This document shows positions 24,919 to 35,127 of a stretch of DNA of 64,000 nt, piece after piece (positions within the stretch are counted from its first letter, which is position 1; each line of letters begins with the position of its first letter). The stretch is from NCBI RefSeq assembly GCF_003073045.1, contig NC_037601.1, forward strand, positions 10,217,807 to 10,281,806, written 5' to 3'. A model generated the notes under the pieces. That model was given only the letters and a program-made list of their open reading frames with translations. It was not told the origin of the DNA and did not search any database. The stretch comes from Pomacea canaliculata (taxonomy: Eukaryota > Mollusca > Gastropoda > Architaenioglossa > Ampullariidae). The translations under genes were made by a program, and so were the position numbers.

Positions 24919-25053
24919 AGTTGTCATGACTATATTCACATAGCTTCGTTTATATTTGTGAGACTAATATTTGTACCTACATGTGCACGCTCATATATCA
25001 CACAATTACTATTGGTAATGAATGTTATCCGAGCCAGACAAGAATCAATGAAG

Positions 25054-25244
25054 GGAGAGGTAGGAAATTGGTGTTTTACGCCGTGCCAGCAACTGAGGCT
25101 ATATTACGGCAAGGCAGCCAGGCCTGTAAACAGATGCCACGTGCAGAGAAAGAACAGCGTGCCCGAGACGAGAAATGAACTCAGGGCAGCCAACCTTCAC
25201 TGTATTGGTGACAGGCGCTAACCGTTGCGCCACCGGGCCGCTCC
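25054..25244 (-). mobile_element. tRNA-derived SINE with 17-bp target duplication
   Basis: The minus strand starts GGAGCGGCCCGGTGGCGCAA with an A-box-like GGTGGCGCAACGGTTAGCG and a weak B-box-like GAGTTCATTTCTC. The body includes TCGTCTCGGGCACGCTG and the 3' part has GTTGCTGGCACGGCGTAAAA. A perfect 17-bp target-site duplication (GACAAGAATCAATGAAG) is at 25037-25053 and 25245-25261, so both ends are defined and the insertion is young. Confidence 0.92.
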
Positions 25245-25431
25245 GACAAGAATCAATGAAGTGCAGCTGGAGCATTTTGCGTGGATTCCGTAGTAGTCTG
25301 TGGGTCGGGGTGGATGACTAGTCTTCCTTCTTATTTTTAAGTATATTTTGTTTTTGTACCAGTGTTAAGTAAATAACGTCCTTGGAGTGGTTCACCGGTC
25401 AATACAGCGTCTACCTAGCACAGCACGAGCC

Positions 25432-25562
25432 GACGTCAATATTTCTACGTCAACACGTCAATGAAACAATGACGTCAATATGACTATGACGCTGTTTCAG
25501 AGCTGACGTGATTAATATCCACAAGTTGGCCACGCCCTTGCCACGCTCATTTTGGAACGTCA
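25432..25562. promoter_or_regulatory. cluster of CRE/ATF-type TGACG sites
   Basis: Seven TGACG/CGTCA motifs in about 130 bp, including one perfect palindromic TGACGTCA at 25470-25477. No gene start is recognised nearby; the receptor gene begins about 3.3 kb downstream. Motif-based only. Confidence 0.4.
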
Positions 25563-25769
25563 GCACCAAGTGTTTTCGTGCCTGTGAGACTGTCGTGCTC
25601 GGTATAGTACTCTCAGTAAATATCGATGGTTAAGGTGTGCATGTAGGTGATTAAGGTGTGAATGTCGTGTGCAGTTTGGGCAGGTCATGTATAGTTGGAC
25701 ATGACAGGATCTGGTACAGTCATAACATCAGGTGTGCTACGAAGTACAGACTGTACAAGTCCCCTCCAA

Positions 25770-26000
25770 TACTGCTCCTGCTTTACAGATGTAAAATGCG
25801 GATTTTATAATATAGGGAGGAGAATCTAGGCTTTTGAGAACAAGTGCCTGAAGAGACTGCTCCGATCTCGCACAAAGAACATAAACCAATGAGTTTGTAC
25901 GAAGGGCAGTCGCCACTCTCGTAGGACACCAGGAACCCTACTCGCACTGGTCAAGCGGCCTAAGTTAGACTGTGTTTTGGCCACCTGATCAGGCACGACA
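25770..26000 (+). mobile_element. LINE remnant, reverse-transcriptase C-terminal end
   Basis: Broken translation matches the conserved LINE tail: LLYRCKMRIL, then AFENKCLKRLLRS, then VATLVGHQEP, then FGHLIRHDTLS (compare LYGCETWTL...AFENKCLRRLL...HVTRHDTL). Several stops and frame changes; strongly decayed. Confidence 0.7.
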
Positions 26001-26120
26001 CTTTGTCAAGATTCAAGATTCTTTATTCTGCCACCCTCTAATGGGTATTGAGATATTAAAAATACATCCATAAGTATTCACACACATTCCTATCTTTATA
26101 AATAGTATCTCTCATTCACA

Positions 26121-26314
26121 TGATAAACAGGTGCCAAGTATAAACGTGGCCTGCATTGTGCTCATCTGCTCCGTTTTTATTTACTTCAACAGCAATGGTA
26201 TTTTGGGAAAGTATTCCTTTATGAGATCTAAAATAAGGTTTTAGAGACATGGAAGCTTTAACAATAATTTGTTATCAAGAAATTGCAAGACACTACTAAT
26301 CTTGACTTTATATC
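26121..26314 (+). repeat. dispersed direct repeat, copy 2
   Basis: Second copy of the 24725-24918 repeat, same orientation, 1.4 kb away. The region between holds a SINE, a CRE cluster and a LINE remnant. Confidence 0.85.
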
Positions 26315-26319
26315 CTTTT

Positions 26320-28640
26320 TATCATCATGGTTGTAATGATACAGTATTGGTAATTTTGGTAATTCATATTGACATCACAGAAAACGTTAATAATTACAAG
26401 AAAGAATCTAATGTCACTTTTTACTTTTTAAAGCCCTAAAGCTTTCAGTATAAATTATTTCACAAATACTAACAATAAAGTTGACAGTAGAAACCAGTTC
26501 AGATGCCTTTTGAAGCAGTGGGCGTTCATGAAAGTCTTGCTTTTTTGGAATGGGCAAGTGTTAAATGTTACATATGGGGGCAGTCATCATCTCATGCTAC
26601 ATGTTACACGTGTGGGCAGTCTTCGTCTCATATTGCATATTACACACGTGGGTAGTCTTTGACTATTGATGGCACTCCACTGATTGTGCGAGAAATGGCT
26701 CCATTGCCAAATGAATCATGGTTTTCAAGAATAAATACGCAAACTCTTGGTCGCTTCAGGGATTAGTTTCCCACGAATAACTAAAGTGAGCAACCAATCA
26801 GGTGTTTGGCTCCATTTGTGGTATCGGAAAATATGTTTTTCTAATGATAAGTGGTTGACGGCCATTTCTTGCTTAGTTTGTCACGGACTTACACTATATA
26901 TTGTAAAAATGACAGCGTTAAGGTTAATAATACCGATGCCTATGTAAATTTCTAATAAAATTGTTGATACTTAATCGTGTTACACGTTCATTTGCCATTT
27001 TTTATTTGTGCAGCATGAGAGAATATCATGACCACAAACCACGGTGAAAAATTATTTTCAAATGAGTCTATTACCATTCAGCTCAGCGCATTAGCCACGA
27101 GTGAAGTCACACAGCAACAGGGAGCGAACGTCATCTGTAGGTCTGAAGAAAGATGGGTTATCCAGAATACCCAGAAGGTGCTGTAAAGGAGAAGAGTGTG
27201 TTCAGTGTCACTAGAGGCAAATCAGGGTACTGACAAGGACAAGGCTTGACCGATCAGGTTACAGCTAGCGACATGCAGAGGAATTTTGACTTTGGGCTCT
27301 GTCCTCAGGAGATGACGCGTGTTGTGCCTGTCGGTGACAGTCCAAGCAGGAGAGATGATACGGGTAGGTCGTGTGAGGTCGCGCAAAACGAGCGGGTGGC
27401 ACCGGAAGTAAAAGTCCCTTCTCTCAGCGTTACTAGTGATGGTGGGCCTTCAGTAGTTGACGTCACTGTCTGCACCCTGGAGCAATAAGGGGGGGGGGGG
27501 ACACGCAGTTGTTGTTGATTCGTTTGACTACTACTTATTTAACACACTATCACTCTCACGAATTCACACCTAGCACCTCATGAACGCACTCATCTCTCAC
27601 ACATTTACATCTAGGAGGGCCCCATTAAACACACACGTTCACATCTATCTCTGCATGAACACACTCACCTCCAAACACTTACATTTAGCACTTCATGAAC
27701 ACACATTTACACCTACCCCTTCATGAACAGTCACCTCTCACACATTTACATATAGCATGGCCCCATTGAACACACACATGCACACTCACATCTAGTACAT
27801 CATTTATACACTCACCTCCCAAACATTCAAATGTACACATTCACATATAATGCACAGCTACCTCTCACACATGAACATCTAGCCTACCGTTAACACAAAT
27901 CTCTCTCACAACCACATCTTAATACCTCATTAATATTAACCTTCATCAACACCTACCCATTCACTTATCACTACCACATGCTTTCCACTAACACTCAGTC
28001 TCCCTCACATTCACAGCAGCACTTCTCTACCACACCCAGATCACTCTACAGACGTGGCGGGTGCACGTTCACTACCCTAGAGGGGTGGGAAGAGGAGAAT
28101 GGAGGAGAATGTTTGATAAGCAAAGCTGGTGAATGATGAGATAGCGTGTTGCCTGTTTATCTTCCTCTCCACATTTTGCCCTGCAAACTTCCGTTTCTCA
28201 TTGTTTTAACGACGCATGAAAGGTGAATCAAGTTGTGCAATGGCTAGACAGTGTGTCTGACTGACTCTACCTTGCAGTCACACGCTGGACCTCATTTGAC
28301 CACAAGTTACAGACCAGCTTCAAACTACATTTCAAAAAATGGTCACTTATTTTGCTGAATTGCAATTGTTTTTACAGAAATAGTCACAGTTTTATAGGAA
28401 TACTAAATGTGTATTTACTAGCTGTAAATACTAACTGTAAATACTGCACCAAGTCGCTGTTATTTTTCTACACAACAACTTCTTCTTGGTAAAACATCAG
28501 CTAACACAGTCATACAATAACGGAAGTGAACAAAGTCATACAGGGAACACAAGGATATACAAAATCCGCGACAGTAAAAGAAGGGAAAGACCACACTGTC
28601 CACCTAGTGACAATAGCTGCGGATTCGTCAACTGACTAAA
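26320..28640. other. intergenic, no gene seen
   Basis: Non-coding apart from a CA-rich degenerate repeat at 27540-28030. The 80-aa frame at 27246-27488 has no recognisable features and no splice partners. Confidence 0.45.
27540..28030. repeat. CA-rich degenerate tandem repeat
   Basis: About ten diverged units of 45-60 bp built on CTCACACATTTACATCTAGC and CATGAACACACTC. Confidence 0.7.
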
Positions 28641-28724
28641 TTGCTTCATCAAACATGGAGCTGGGTGTTATCAGCCGCGCGTTTGTTCAGGAAATGGAGT
28701 GTGCACCAACTCTACCTGCTTTGA

Positions 28725-28900
28725 AAGGACTATAAACAGAGGCATGCTGGGATGCTGTGATACAGCTAATGTGCACGTCACCTAGGGCAAAACACGAGAT
28801 GTCTGTGTGTAGACAGGATTCAGCTGACTGAGCTGGCAACTTTCTGAATTGGCAGCTGGATCTGGCTGCTGACGTCTGAACAAAAATAGAGTTCAGGTGA
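28725..28900 (+). promoter_or_regulatory. candidate TATA promoter and 5' UTR exon of the receptor gene
   Basis: TATAAA at 28731-28736. A strong donor (TTCAG|GTGAGT) at about 28896 could end a non-coding first exon. An acceptor TTATGTTAG ends near 29354, before the coding start at 29406. The pieces fit a spliced 5' UTR, but only by motif. Confidence 0.35.
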
Positions 28901-29405
28901 GTTTGATTCAGACACTGTGGCAGGTGGACAAGACTCAGCGATTCTATTTTACGGCTGGACTTGGCGATCACACTCCAGGCCCTGCAGCTCGGTTTTCTGA
29001 CCGTGTGAGAGCAGGCAGTGGTATGATACATCTGCACCACAGGAAGCGCGACAGAAATCTGCCACAACTAAAATTTGCTGCTTCATGAACATTCTACAAA
29101 GTGTCACCCAACACAGACACAAAAAGGTTTGTCGTGTTTTTTTCCCCTTCTGCTATGGAAAAATTTCAATATTAAAAATGATTTGTCGTAAGGCGAAAGT
29201 CCTCCTCCTCAGCAGCAGCAGCAGCAGCATGTGTATTTGCGCATATGCTCCTTTATATTTTTTGTATTATTATTGTCTGTCATTACCATGTTATGCATCA
29301 ATCTCTTATTGTCTGTCATTACAATGTCGTTCATCATTCTGTTTATTATGTTAGCGGACGGAGGTCAGCAGTTCAGTTATGCACCAAAAGCCACAACAGC
29401 ACAAC

Positions 29406-29609
29406 ATGCCCCTTGTGCTGCTTGTGTTAACAGGCAGCAGTGTCATGGGGTCAAGAACAGAGTGCAGGGGTCATCTACAGTCTCTCAAGTCACTGCTGCT
29501 CGATAGTTACAGCAGCGGCTGCCCACCTGTTGAGGAGAATAAAGCAACCGTTAACGTCAGCCTCGATGTGCACATCGCCGCCATCTTGGATCTCAACGCC
29601 GTTAATCAG
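29406..29609 (+). CDS. receptor exon 1 (signal peptide, N-terminal helix, strand 1)
   Basis: Codes 68 residues ending LDLNAVNQ, followed by GTTTAC, a weak donor but at the conserved position. The start MPLVLL is chosen because it gives a hydrophobic leader; an in-frame ATG nine codons upstream (29379) would only add polar residues. Confidence 0.82.
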
Positions 29610-32600
29610 GTTTACGACATCAGATCTTGAGACCAACTTTAGTGCTTTAACGTTAAGAAACATGAAATGATTCGTACTGTTGGCTACTAACTGTAAATGA
29701 CGATGTCTCTTGTACTGTTGGCTCATTAGAAAACGCGGTGTCAGTTGTTAATATTTGCTGCAGTCTTGACCGGTGTGTTATATTCTGCGAATCCTGTCCA
29801 GTGTAATGTACACCTCACACGGTAGGAAGATCGGTAGGTCCTGTCTACATTGTGCTTGACATCCCATGGTATAAATGTCTGCAGGTTCTGTCGAGTGTGG
29901 TCTACATGTCGCTGACGTGGCAGGACCCAGCTCTAGCGTGGAACGTCACGGACTGGCAGGACGTGGACCTCATCAGCCTGCAGGCCGGCGAGGTGTGGAC
30001 ACCGCAGCTGGTGTTAGTCAACAACGTCGGCGACAACCTGGTGAGCGATCGCAACAGACACTGACACCAGAAATAGGGGGAGCAACAGAAGGTAGGAGAG
30101 GAATTGCAGTGGAAAAAGCAGAATGGGGTAGGGATGCAAAAGACAAAGGAAGAGATGCACAAATAAAGATACGCTGGACAGGAGGGGAGAATAGTGATTT
30201 ACGTTGAGCCAGCAACTGTTATGTCTAAACGAAACAGTCGACCTTGGAAACAGGTGCTACACGCAGAGAAGGAACAGTGTACCTGAGACGAGATCTGAAC
30301 CCAGGAAGGCCAGTCATCACTTTAAAGGTGACAGACGCTAACCATTGCGCCACTGGATCACTTAAAATGGACAGGAAGAGAGAAAGAGAGGATGGGAGAG
30401 AGCGGGAGAGACTTACAAGCACAGATAATATAAACAGCAAGAGAAAAAAAAACTTTCTCAAGTTTTTTTTCTTCACACGTGAGGCATAAGCCCCTTAAAT
30501 GCGTACCTTAAATATTACATTATGATCTTGACATGGCTATGACTCTGTAACAACTTGTATCAGTTTTTACCTGGACTACCTGTATGCAGTTTTTGTGTGT
30601 GTGTGTGCAGGTGGTCTCCAGTTATGACTCTGTACATGTAGACTGGCAAGGTAACCTCATCGCCAGTGTCTTCATGAAGCTTGAAACCACCTGCGAGATA
30701 GACGTCAGCATCTACCCTTTTGATGTTCAGAATTGTCGGGTAGGTAATTCGTCTTCTGGGGGTTAAAAATTGCCATGTATGTGTCAGCTGACAGCTGAGT
30801 GTTTGTAGTGTCAGATACGTAAAGTCATGTATAAACCACTGTTTGAGGTGTTCACAGTGTCATGTACACCATGTGCAGGCAGTTGTAGGCGATGTTATCA
30901 AAATTAAAATAACAAAGACTGGGGTCATTGTCAAAATATGACGTTTGAAATATTAACAGCTGTTGGTATTATGCTGATGACTGCTTATGATTCGATGTAC
31001 TATATGATTACTATTCCATGCCTTTTTGTTTATTTTAATAACTGGCATCATTGACTAGAGGATTACAAAGCAAATTATATTTGCAGTAGTAACTGGAAGA
31101 TTAATTGAGTATTTATGTATTGTACAGATCATGGTAGCACCATCCTATCACTCCAGGGTGACCTTTACTGGAACAAGCTTAACCTTGACCTTTATGAACG
31201 TGACCTATATCTCGGGTGAGTGGGAGTTGAAGGCGGCGAACTCTCATGTGAACCAGGAGCTGTTGGAGATCCATCTACAGCTGTCCAGGCAGTGGCGCTT
31301 CTACACTTTGACAATCATCCTGCCCATTGTGCTCCTGTCCCTCACTGGGGCCTGTGGCTTTCTCCTGCCTCCGCAATGTGGGGAAAAAGTTTCTTTTCAG
31401 GTCAGCAGGTTAGACGTAAATCAGAGAGTAAATGGAGAGCCAGCATCAACCCTCTTCCCTAGACATCCCTTTCACAATCCTACATCAGTTCCGGTCGTGA
31501 AACAGTCCGTACATTATACTCACGAAGAATTTATTATTATTGTTGTTGTTGTTGTTGTTGTTTGGTGGTGGTGGTGGTGGTGGTGGTGGTGGTGGTGGTG
31601 GTGGTGGTGGTGGTGGTCTTTGTTAAATATATCTATATTGTTACTCTGGGCGGGGATGCCCCTATGGAAACGAGTCATGTTTGAATTTGGTGGAAGAATG
31701 TTGAAAGAATGCGCGCGTCGTGCCTGTTTGGTGTGACATTGTCGCTGTCAATGTCTGTACAGGTTGTTATCATGGTGTCGCTGTACAGGTTGCTATCATG
31801 GTGTCGCTGTACAGGTTGCTATCATGGTGTCGTTGTACAGGTCGCCATCATGGTGTCGCTGTACATGTTGCTATCATGGTGTCACTGTACAGGTTGCTAT
31901 CATGGTGTCACTGTACAGGTTGCTATCATGGTGTTGCTGTTTGTACAGGTTGCTATCATGGTGTTGCTGTTTGTACAGGTTGCTATCATGGTGTTGCTGT
32001 TTGTACAGATTGCTATCATGGTGTCGCTGTACAGGTTGCTATCATGGTGTCGCTGTACAGGTTGCTATCATGGTGTCGCTGTTTGTACAGGTTGCTATCA
32101 TGGTGTCGCTGTTTGTACAGGTTGCTATCATGGTGTTGCTGTTTGTACAGGTTGCTATCATGGTGTCACTGACGCTGTATCTGAACTTCATCAACGACGC
32201 CATGCCCAAGACCTCCACCAAACTATGCGGGTTTGCCATCTACGTGGACCTGTTGCTGCTGCACAGTTGTCTCGCCTTCCTGGCCACACTGACCGTTCTC
32301 AGCGGCCAGCACCAACTAGCCAAGTTGGACCGGGACACAAAAGTGGTCATGATACAGGAGCCGGGTAGTGTAGCCACTATTGAACACACTTGTAGGCTAG
32401 GGATGAGGGGTTTTCTTGCTGCTGATCGCACACTTCATACGCTAAATGACAAAAAAATCTGTAGTGTAGACTTGCTAACTTTAAGCCCTGAGGGAGATGT
32501 GGACTAGAGGGACATTGTTTCAGATAATGCTCTGACAAGCAGGTACAAGTAGCGGCATACTTATTGACTTATATACTTGACCTTCTAGACCTCTTGACTT

Positions 32601-33098
32601 TTGTACTTGGTGACGTTTATACTTATTGACTTACATATTTTATGGTGTCATTTTTCACATAACTCTCTGAGAATCAGAAACAAGTGGCGATATGCTTATT
32701 GACATATACTTGGCAAGTCTACTAATTGACATATACGTGATGGTAACATGTTTCAGATAACGCTCTGACTAGCTGAAACCAGTAACGGTATACTTCTTGA
32801 CATATATTTGATGACTTTTATACTTATTGACTTGTATACCTGATGGTGTCATGTTCCAGAAAGTGCGACGACAATCAGTCGAGATGACTTTGTGGCGAGT
32901 GCTCCACGCACACACCTGGAGACTGTGCGGACTGCGGGCCGCGAATGGGTTAACAAGCTGCGGCAGTGCGTACGGCGATGGTACTGTTGTTGCTGTTGTT
33001 TGCCACCTGAATCGCTCGACAAATTCTTCTTCTTTTTCTTCTTTTCTACAGCAGCAGGTCTTCCAACAGGTCTATATATGTTGTTTGTGAAGATGTGA
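29406..33098 (+). CDS. Cys-loop ligand-gated cation channel subunit (nicotinic-receptor-like), 6 exons
   Basis: Predicted 404-aa pentameric-channel subunit. Coding exons are 29406-29609, 29885-30040, 30611-30739, 31128-31400, 32151-32364 and 32860-33098; all introns are GT...AG with matching phases (0,0,0,0,1). A short signal peptide (MPLVLLVLTGS) is followed by the extracellular domain with VNVSLDVHIAAILDLNAVNQ and LTWQDPALAWN, then WTPQLVLVNN, then a Cys-loop with exactly 13 residues between C148 and C162 (...YPFDVQNC). Helix M1 is about 221-244; CGEK precedes M2 (about 251-275), as in cation channels; M3 is about 280-304. The cytoplasmic loop is short with a CCCCC run, and M4 is about 379-402. 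There is no vicinal Cys pair in loop C, so it is not a typical alpha subunit. The family is clear; the ligand is unknown. Confidence 0.92.
29885..30040 (+). CDS. receptor exon 2 (loop D and loop A region)
   Basis: Follows a TCTGCAG acceptor. Codes VLSSVVYMSLTWQDPALAWN, then NVTDWQDVDLISL, then GEVWTPQLVLVNNVGDNL, then a GTGAGC donor. This is typical nicotinic-receptor content, including the W-x-D and WTP motifs. Confidence 0.92.
30195..30362 (-). mobile_element. tRNA-derived SINE in receptor intron 2
   Basis: Same family as 25054-25244. The minus strand reads GTGGCGCAATGGTTAGCG (A box), GGGTTCAGATCTCGTCTC (B box) and TGTTCCTTCTCTGCGTGTAG, with GTTGCTGGCTCAACGTAAAT near the 3' end. It is more diverged than the first copy; no clear target duplication. 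Confidence 0.85.
30611..30739 (+). CDS. receptor exon 3 (Cys-loop)
   Basis: Codes 43 residues from VVSSYDSVHVDWQGN to CEIDVSIYPFDVQNCR. It contains the diagnostic Cys-loop with YPFD. Acceptor TGTGCAG, donor GTAGGT. Confidence 0.93.
31128..31400 (+). CDS. receptor exon 4 (loops B/C, M1, start of M2)
   Basis: Codes 91 residues from IMVAPSYHSR to CGEKVSFQ. M1 is WRFYTLTIILPIVLLSLTG. The usual GSWTY after the Cys-loop is absent and loop C has no CC pair. The exon ends at pore position 4', so the pore helix is split between exons 4 and 5. Donor GTCAGC. Confidence 0.92.
31530..31617. repeat. trinucleotide microsatellite (GTT)n(GGT)n
   Basis: (ATT/GTT)n followed by about 18 uninterrupted GGT/TGG units in receptor intron 4. 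Confidence 0.95.
31763..32150 (+). repeat. 14-unit tandem array of the exon 5 splice acceptor and pore-helix start
   Basis: Fourteen head-to-tail units abut exon 5. Each begins GTTGCTATCATGGTGTC, the first codons of exon 5 (VAIMVS), and ends GTACAG, the exon 5 acceptor. Units are 26 bp (1-6, 10, 11) or 30 bp (7-9, 12-14, with an extra TTTG). Only unit 4 has lost its AG (ACAT). All three forward frames are open across the array. Starts in frame with exon 5 are at 31815, 31893, 32061, 32091 and 32121. Confidence 0.97.
32151..32364 (+). CDS. receptor exon 5 (rest of M2, M3)
   Basis: Codes VAIMVSLTLYLNFINDAMPK, then TSTKLCGFAIYVDLLLL, then LAFLATLTVLSGQHQL. By alignment with alpha-7, pore position 9' is Val rather than Leu and 20' is Asp. 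Acceptor TTTGTACAG, donor GTAGTG at 32365, phase 1. The open frame continues past the donor to 32507 as intron. Confidence 0.9.
32510..32859. repeat. degenerate tandem repeat carrying exon 6 acceptor-like sites
   Basis: Three diverged units of about 100-135 bp in receptor intron 5 end in ATTGTTTCAG (32523), CATTTTTCAC (32658) and CATGTTTCAG (32756); the true acceptor CATGTTCCAG is at 32859. Each is followed by sequence resembling the start of exon 6 (ATAATGCTCTGACAAGCAGG against AAAGTGCGACGACAATCAG). Confidence 0.75.
32860..33098 (+). CDS. receptor exon 6 (cytoplasmic loop end and M4)
   Basis: Acceptor ATGTTCCAG; the first two bases complete the codon left by exon 5. Codes EWVNKLRQCVRRWYCCCCC, then LPPESLDKFFFFFFF, then STAAGLPTGLYMLFVKM and TGA. 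The hydrophobic end fits M4. The Cys5 and Phe7 runs come from GTTGTT- and TTCTTC-type repeat DNA. Confidence 0.82.
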
Positions 33099-33099
33099 T

Positions 33100-34040
33100 G
33101 CGAGTCTGTCGCTACCTGCCGCCACCCGACTCACAGTACCCGCCTAGATGAGTAGCTGATGGCTAACACGTACAATGAGCCTATAACTTTTTAAAAATAT
33201 TAGCACTAGCTTGTCTGACCATTAGAAGTATGCCACCCAGCTAGTGATGTGGCCACGTGGTCAGCTGTGTACAGATAGTCTATGTGTCATGTACACGTGG
33301 TATGTCTCATTGTCATATATACACGTTTGCTTATGTGTGAAATACACATATTCTGTCTTTCATGCCTAGCCTACACGATGTACATTTATATACAAACAGC
33401 CTACGTGACATGAGTATTGTACAGAATGTGTACACAGTGTGTGGTTTATGTGTAATGTAGGTGTTATATATAAATCGTAATTGTTGTGTGTATTCTATAT
33501 GAAATGCGTAGCTTACATGTTATGTACAGTGTGAGTTACATGCACTCTACGTGTTACATGTAGTCGACGTGTTGTGGGTAATCTTCGTGTTACCGTTTTG
33601 TGTGTGGTCTACGTGCCATATGCAATCTTTATGTTACGTGTAGTGTAGTGCTATATGAAGTCTACATGTTATGTGGGATGTAGGTGCTACGTGTGGTGTA
33701 CGTGTTACGTGTAGTCTACGTGCAAAAGAAGTCTTCTTGCTACGTGTAGTCTAGGCTTTTGTATGATGAGCGTTATTGTAGTTTCTAAGATAAGAACAAT
33801 GGCATTCCACTAATTGCAAGTAGCAATCACTATTTGCGAAGATCATTCACAAGTGCCAATCACACAAAACATTAGCAGTCCTACAGAACAGACATCATTC
33901 ATGCAGATCAATCACATTCCAGTATTTACACAGGATAACCCGATAGTAAGTCAAAGTCAAAGTAATTATTTTTCTGGAACCTAGAATTCCTAGAAACCTA
34001 TTTTTAGTCTCGCGCACAGTCACGTGATCTTATTCGTGTC
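33100..34040. other. downstream of the receptor gene; degenerate GTG/ACG repeats
   Basis: 33260-33750 is built of loose TACGTGTTACGTGTAGTC-like repeats. No gene seen; part may be the receptor 3' UTR, but no convincing AATAAA is nearby. Confidence 0.5.
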
Positions 34041-34435
34041 TCTCTCCCTTTCTGTATTCGCCACCTCCGGTGACCTATTGAATCCTTTAAACTTGCCTGA
34101 AAACACACCTCTCCGTAAACATTACTCCTAACACCCTTTCCCATCATGCTCGTCCTTATTCACACCCTTCCCTGCTAGTCTTTATCATGGTACTCTCAGT
34201 TCTTGCTCTTGTTATTTGGTTCCTCTTTGTGTTTTCTGTATTTGGTTTTATTCTTCGTTAGTACTATTGTTTATTCTTTTACAGCTCATATGTTATTTGT
34301 TTTCCTGTCCCTCGTATGCTGTCCATGTTTCGTTCTTGTTTTTAAGTGCTAAGAGCTTGCTCCTTAGGAGTGTGAGCATGCGCTTAAAAAATTTTTGCAT
34401 TTATTATTTTATTATTATGATGATGTCACTGTATG
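34040..34435 (+). mobile_element. LINE 3' end (C-terminal FKTHLF-type tail and 3' UTR)
   Basis: Contains decayed ESFK...LKTHL-like coding (AATCCTTTAAACTTGC, GAAAACACACCTCT), then a 3' UTR ending GCGCTTAAAAAATTTTTGCA and an ATT repeat. It is highly similar to 41745-42100, showing a shared element family. Confidence 0.75.
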
Positions 34436-34729
34436 ACGAGTCAAGATGTGATCTAAGATGTTTGTAGTGAGATGTCTAGCTGTGCACCCACAGGGGGATC
34501 TAGCTGTGTACTCATGAAATGTCTTGTATTTATGTCTGTACATGTGCAGATATCCACTAGTTGTTGAAATGTTGATTGGCAATAATATGAGCTGACAGAA
34601 GTATAATACAGTTATACTTTTATTACTTTCATGGTTACACGAATCAAACAGGGTTACGTTCATTGTCACAGTGGATGAGCTTACTGACAATACAGTAATA
34701 AGCAAAATAAAAAAGCAAGTAAAGGATGT

Positions 34730-35110
34730 GTGTTGTGGTTGTTTTTAACTGGCACTTTACGGCCCTCTGCTTGTCTGTGTTTATTAAACTCAGTAGGCGG
34801 AGGAGGAGTTGGTGTGTTTGTCTGTATGTCGATAAAGGTACTTGAGAAGATGCTGTGTCTGTTTATTAAGGTACTAAATAGTTGGAATAGTTTTATACAC
34901 CAGTCTGTTGTATTACTGAATAAGTGTTGGAAGGATTTGTGAGTGTGAGGGTGTGGGTGTGTGGTTTGGGAATATAGTTTTAGTGTTGTTTCTTATTTAG
35001 TCGGGTATTTACATGGACTGTAGGTGTTTGTGTGAGATGATAGTTTGAGTGGAATTAAGTTGTTATTAAGTTTTTATTATAAGTTTTATTATCAGCCAGT
35101 TGTTTTACCA
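34730..35110. other. GTG/TTTATTAAGG-rich degenerate sequence, no gene
   Basis: Short repeated phrases (TGTCTGTTTATTAAGG, AAGGCACTT/AAGGTACTTGAG). The small open frame at 34730-34942 is derived from them. Confidence 0.4.
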
Positions 35111-35127
35111 CGTCTTTTAATTTCTCC

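Noticed and set aside
24725-26314. 190-bp direct repeats considered as terminal repeats of one element
   Set aside because: No TG...CA ends, no target duplication, and the interior holds only unrelated insertions.
28687-29067. 126-aa minus-strand open frame
   Set aside because: No recognisable domain, overlaps the putative receptor 5' region, no splice partners.
31709-32507. Three overlapping open frames of 150-247 aa rich in SWCRCTG and HGVAV repeats
   Set aside because: They are the three translations of a 26/30-bp array without stops; only the part from 32151 in one frame is a receptor exon.
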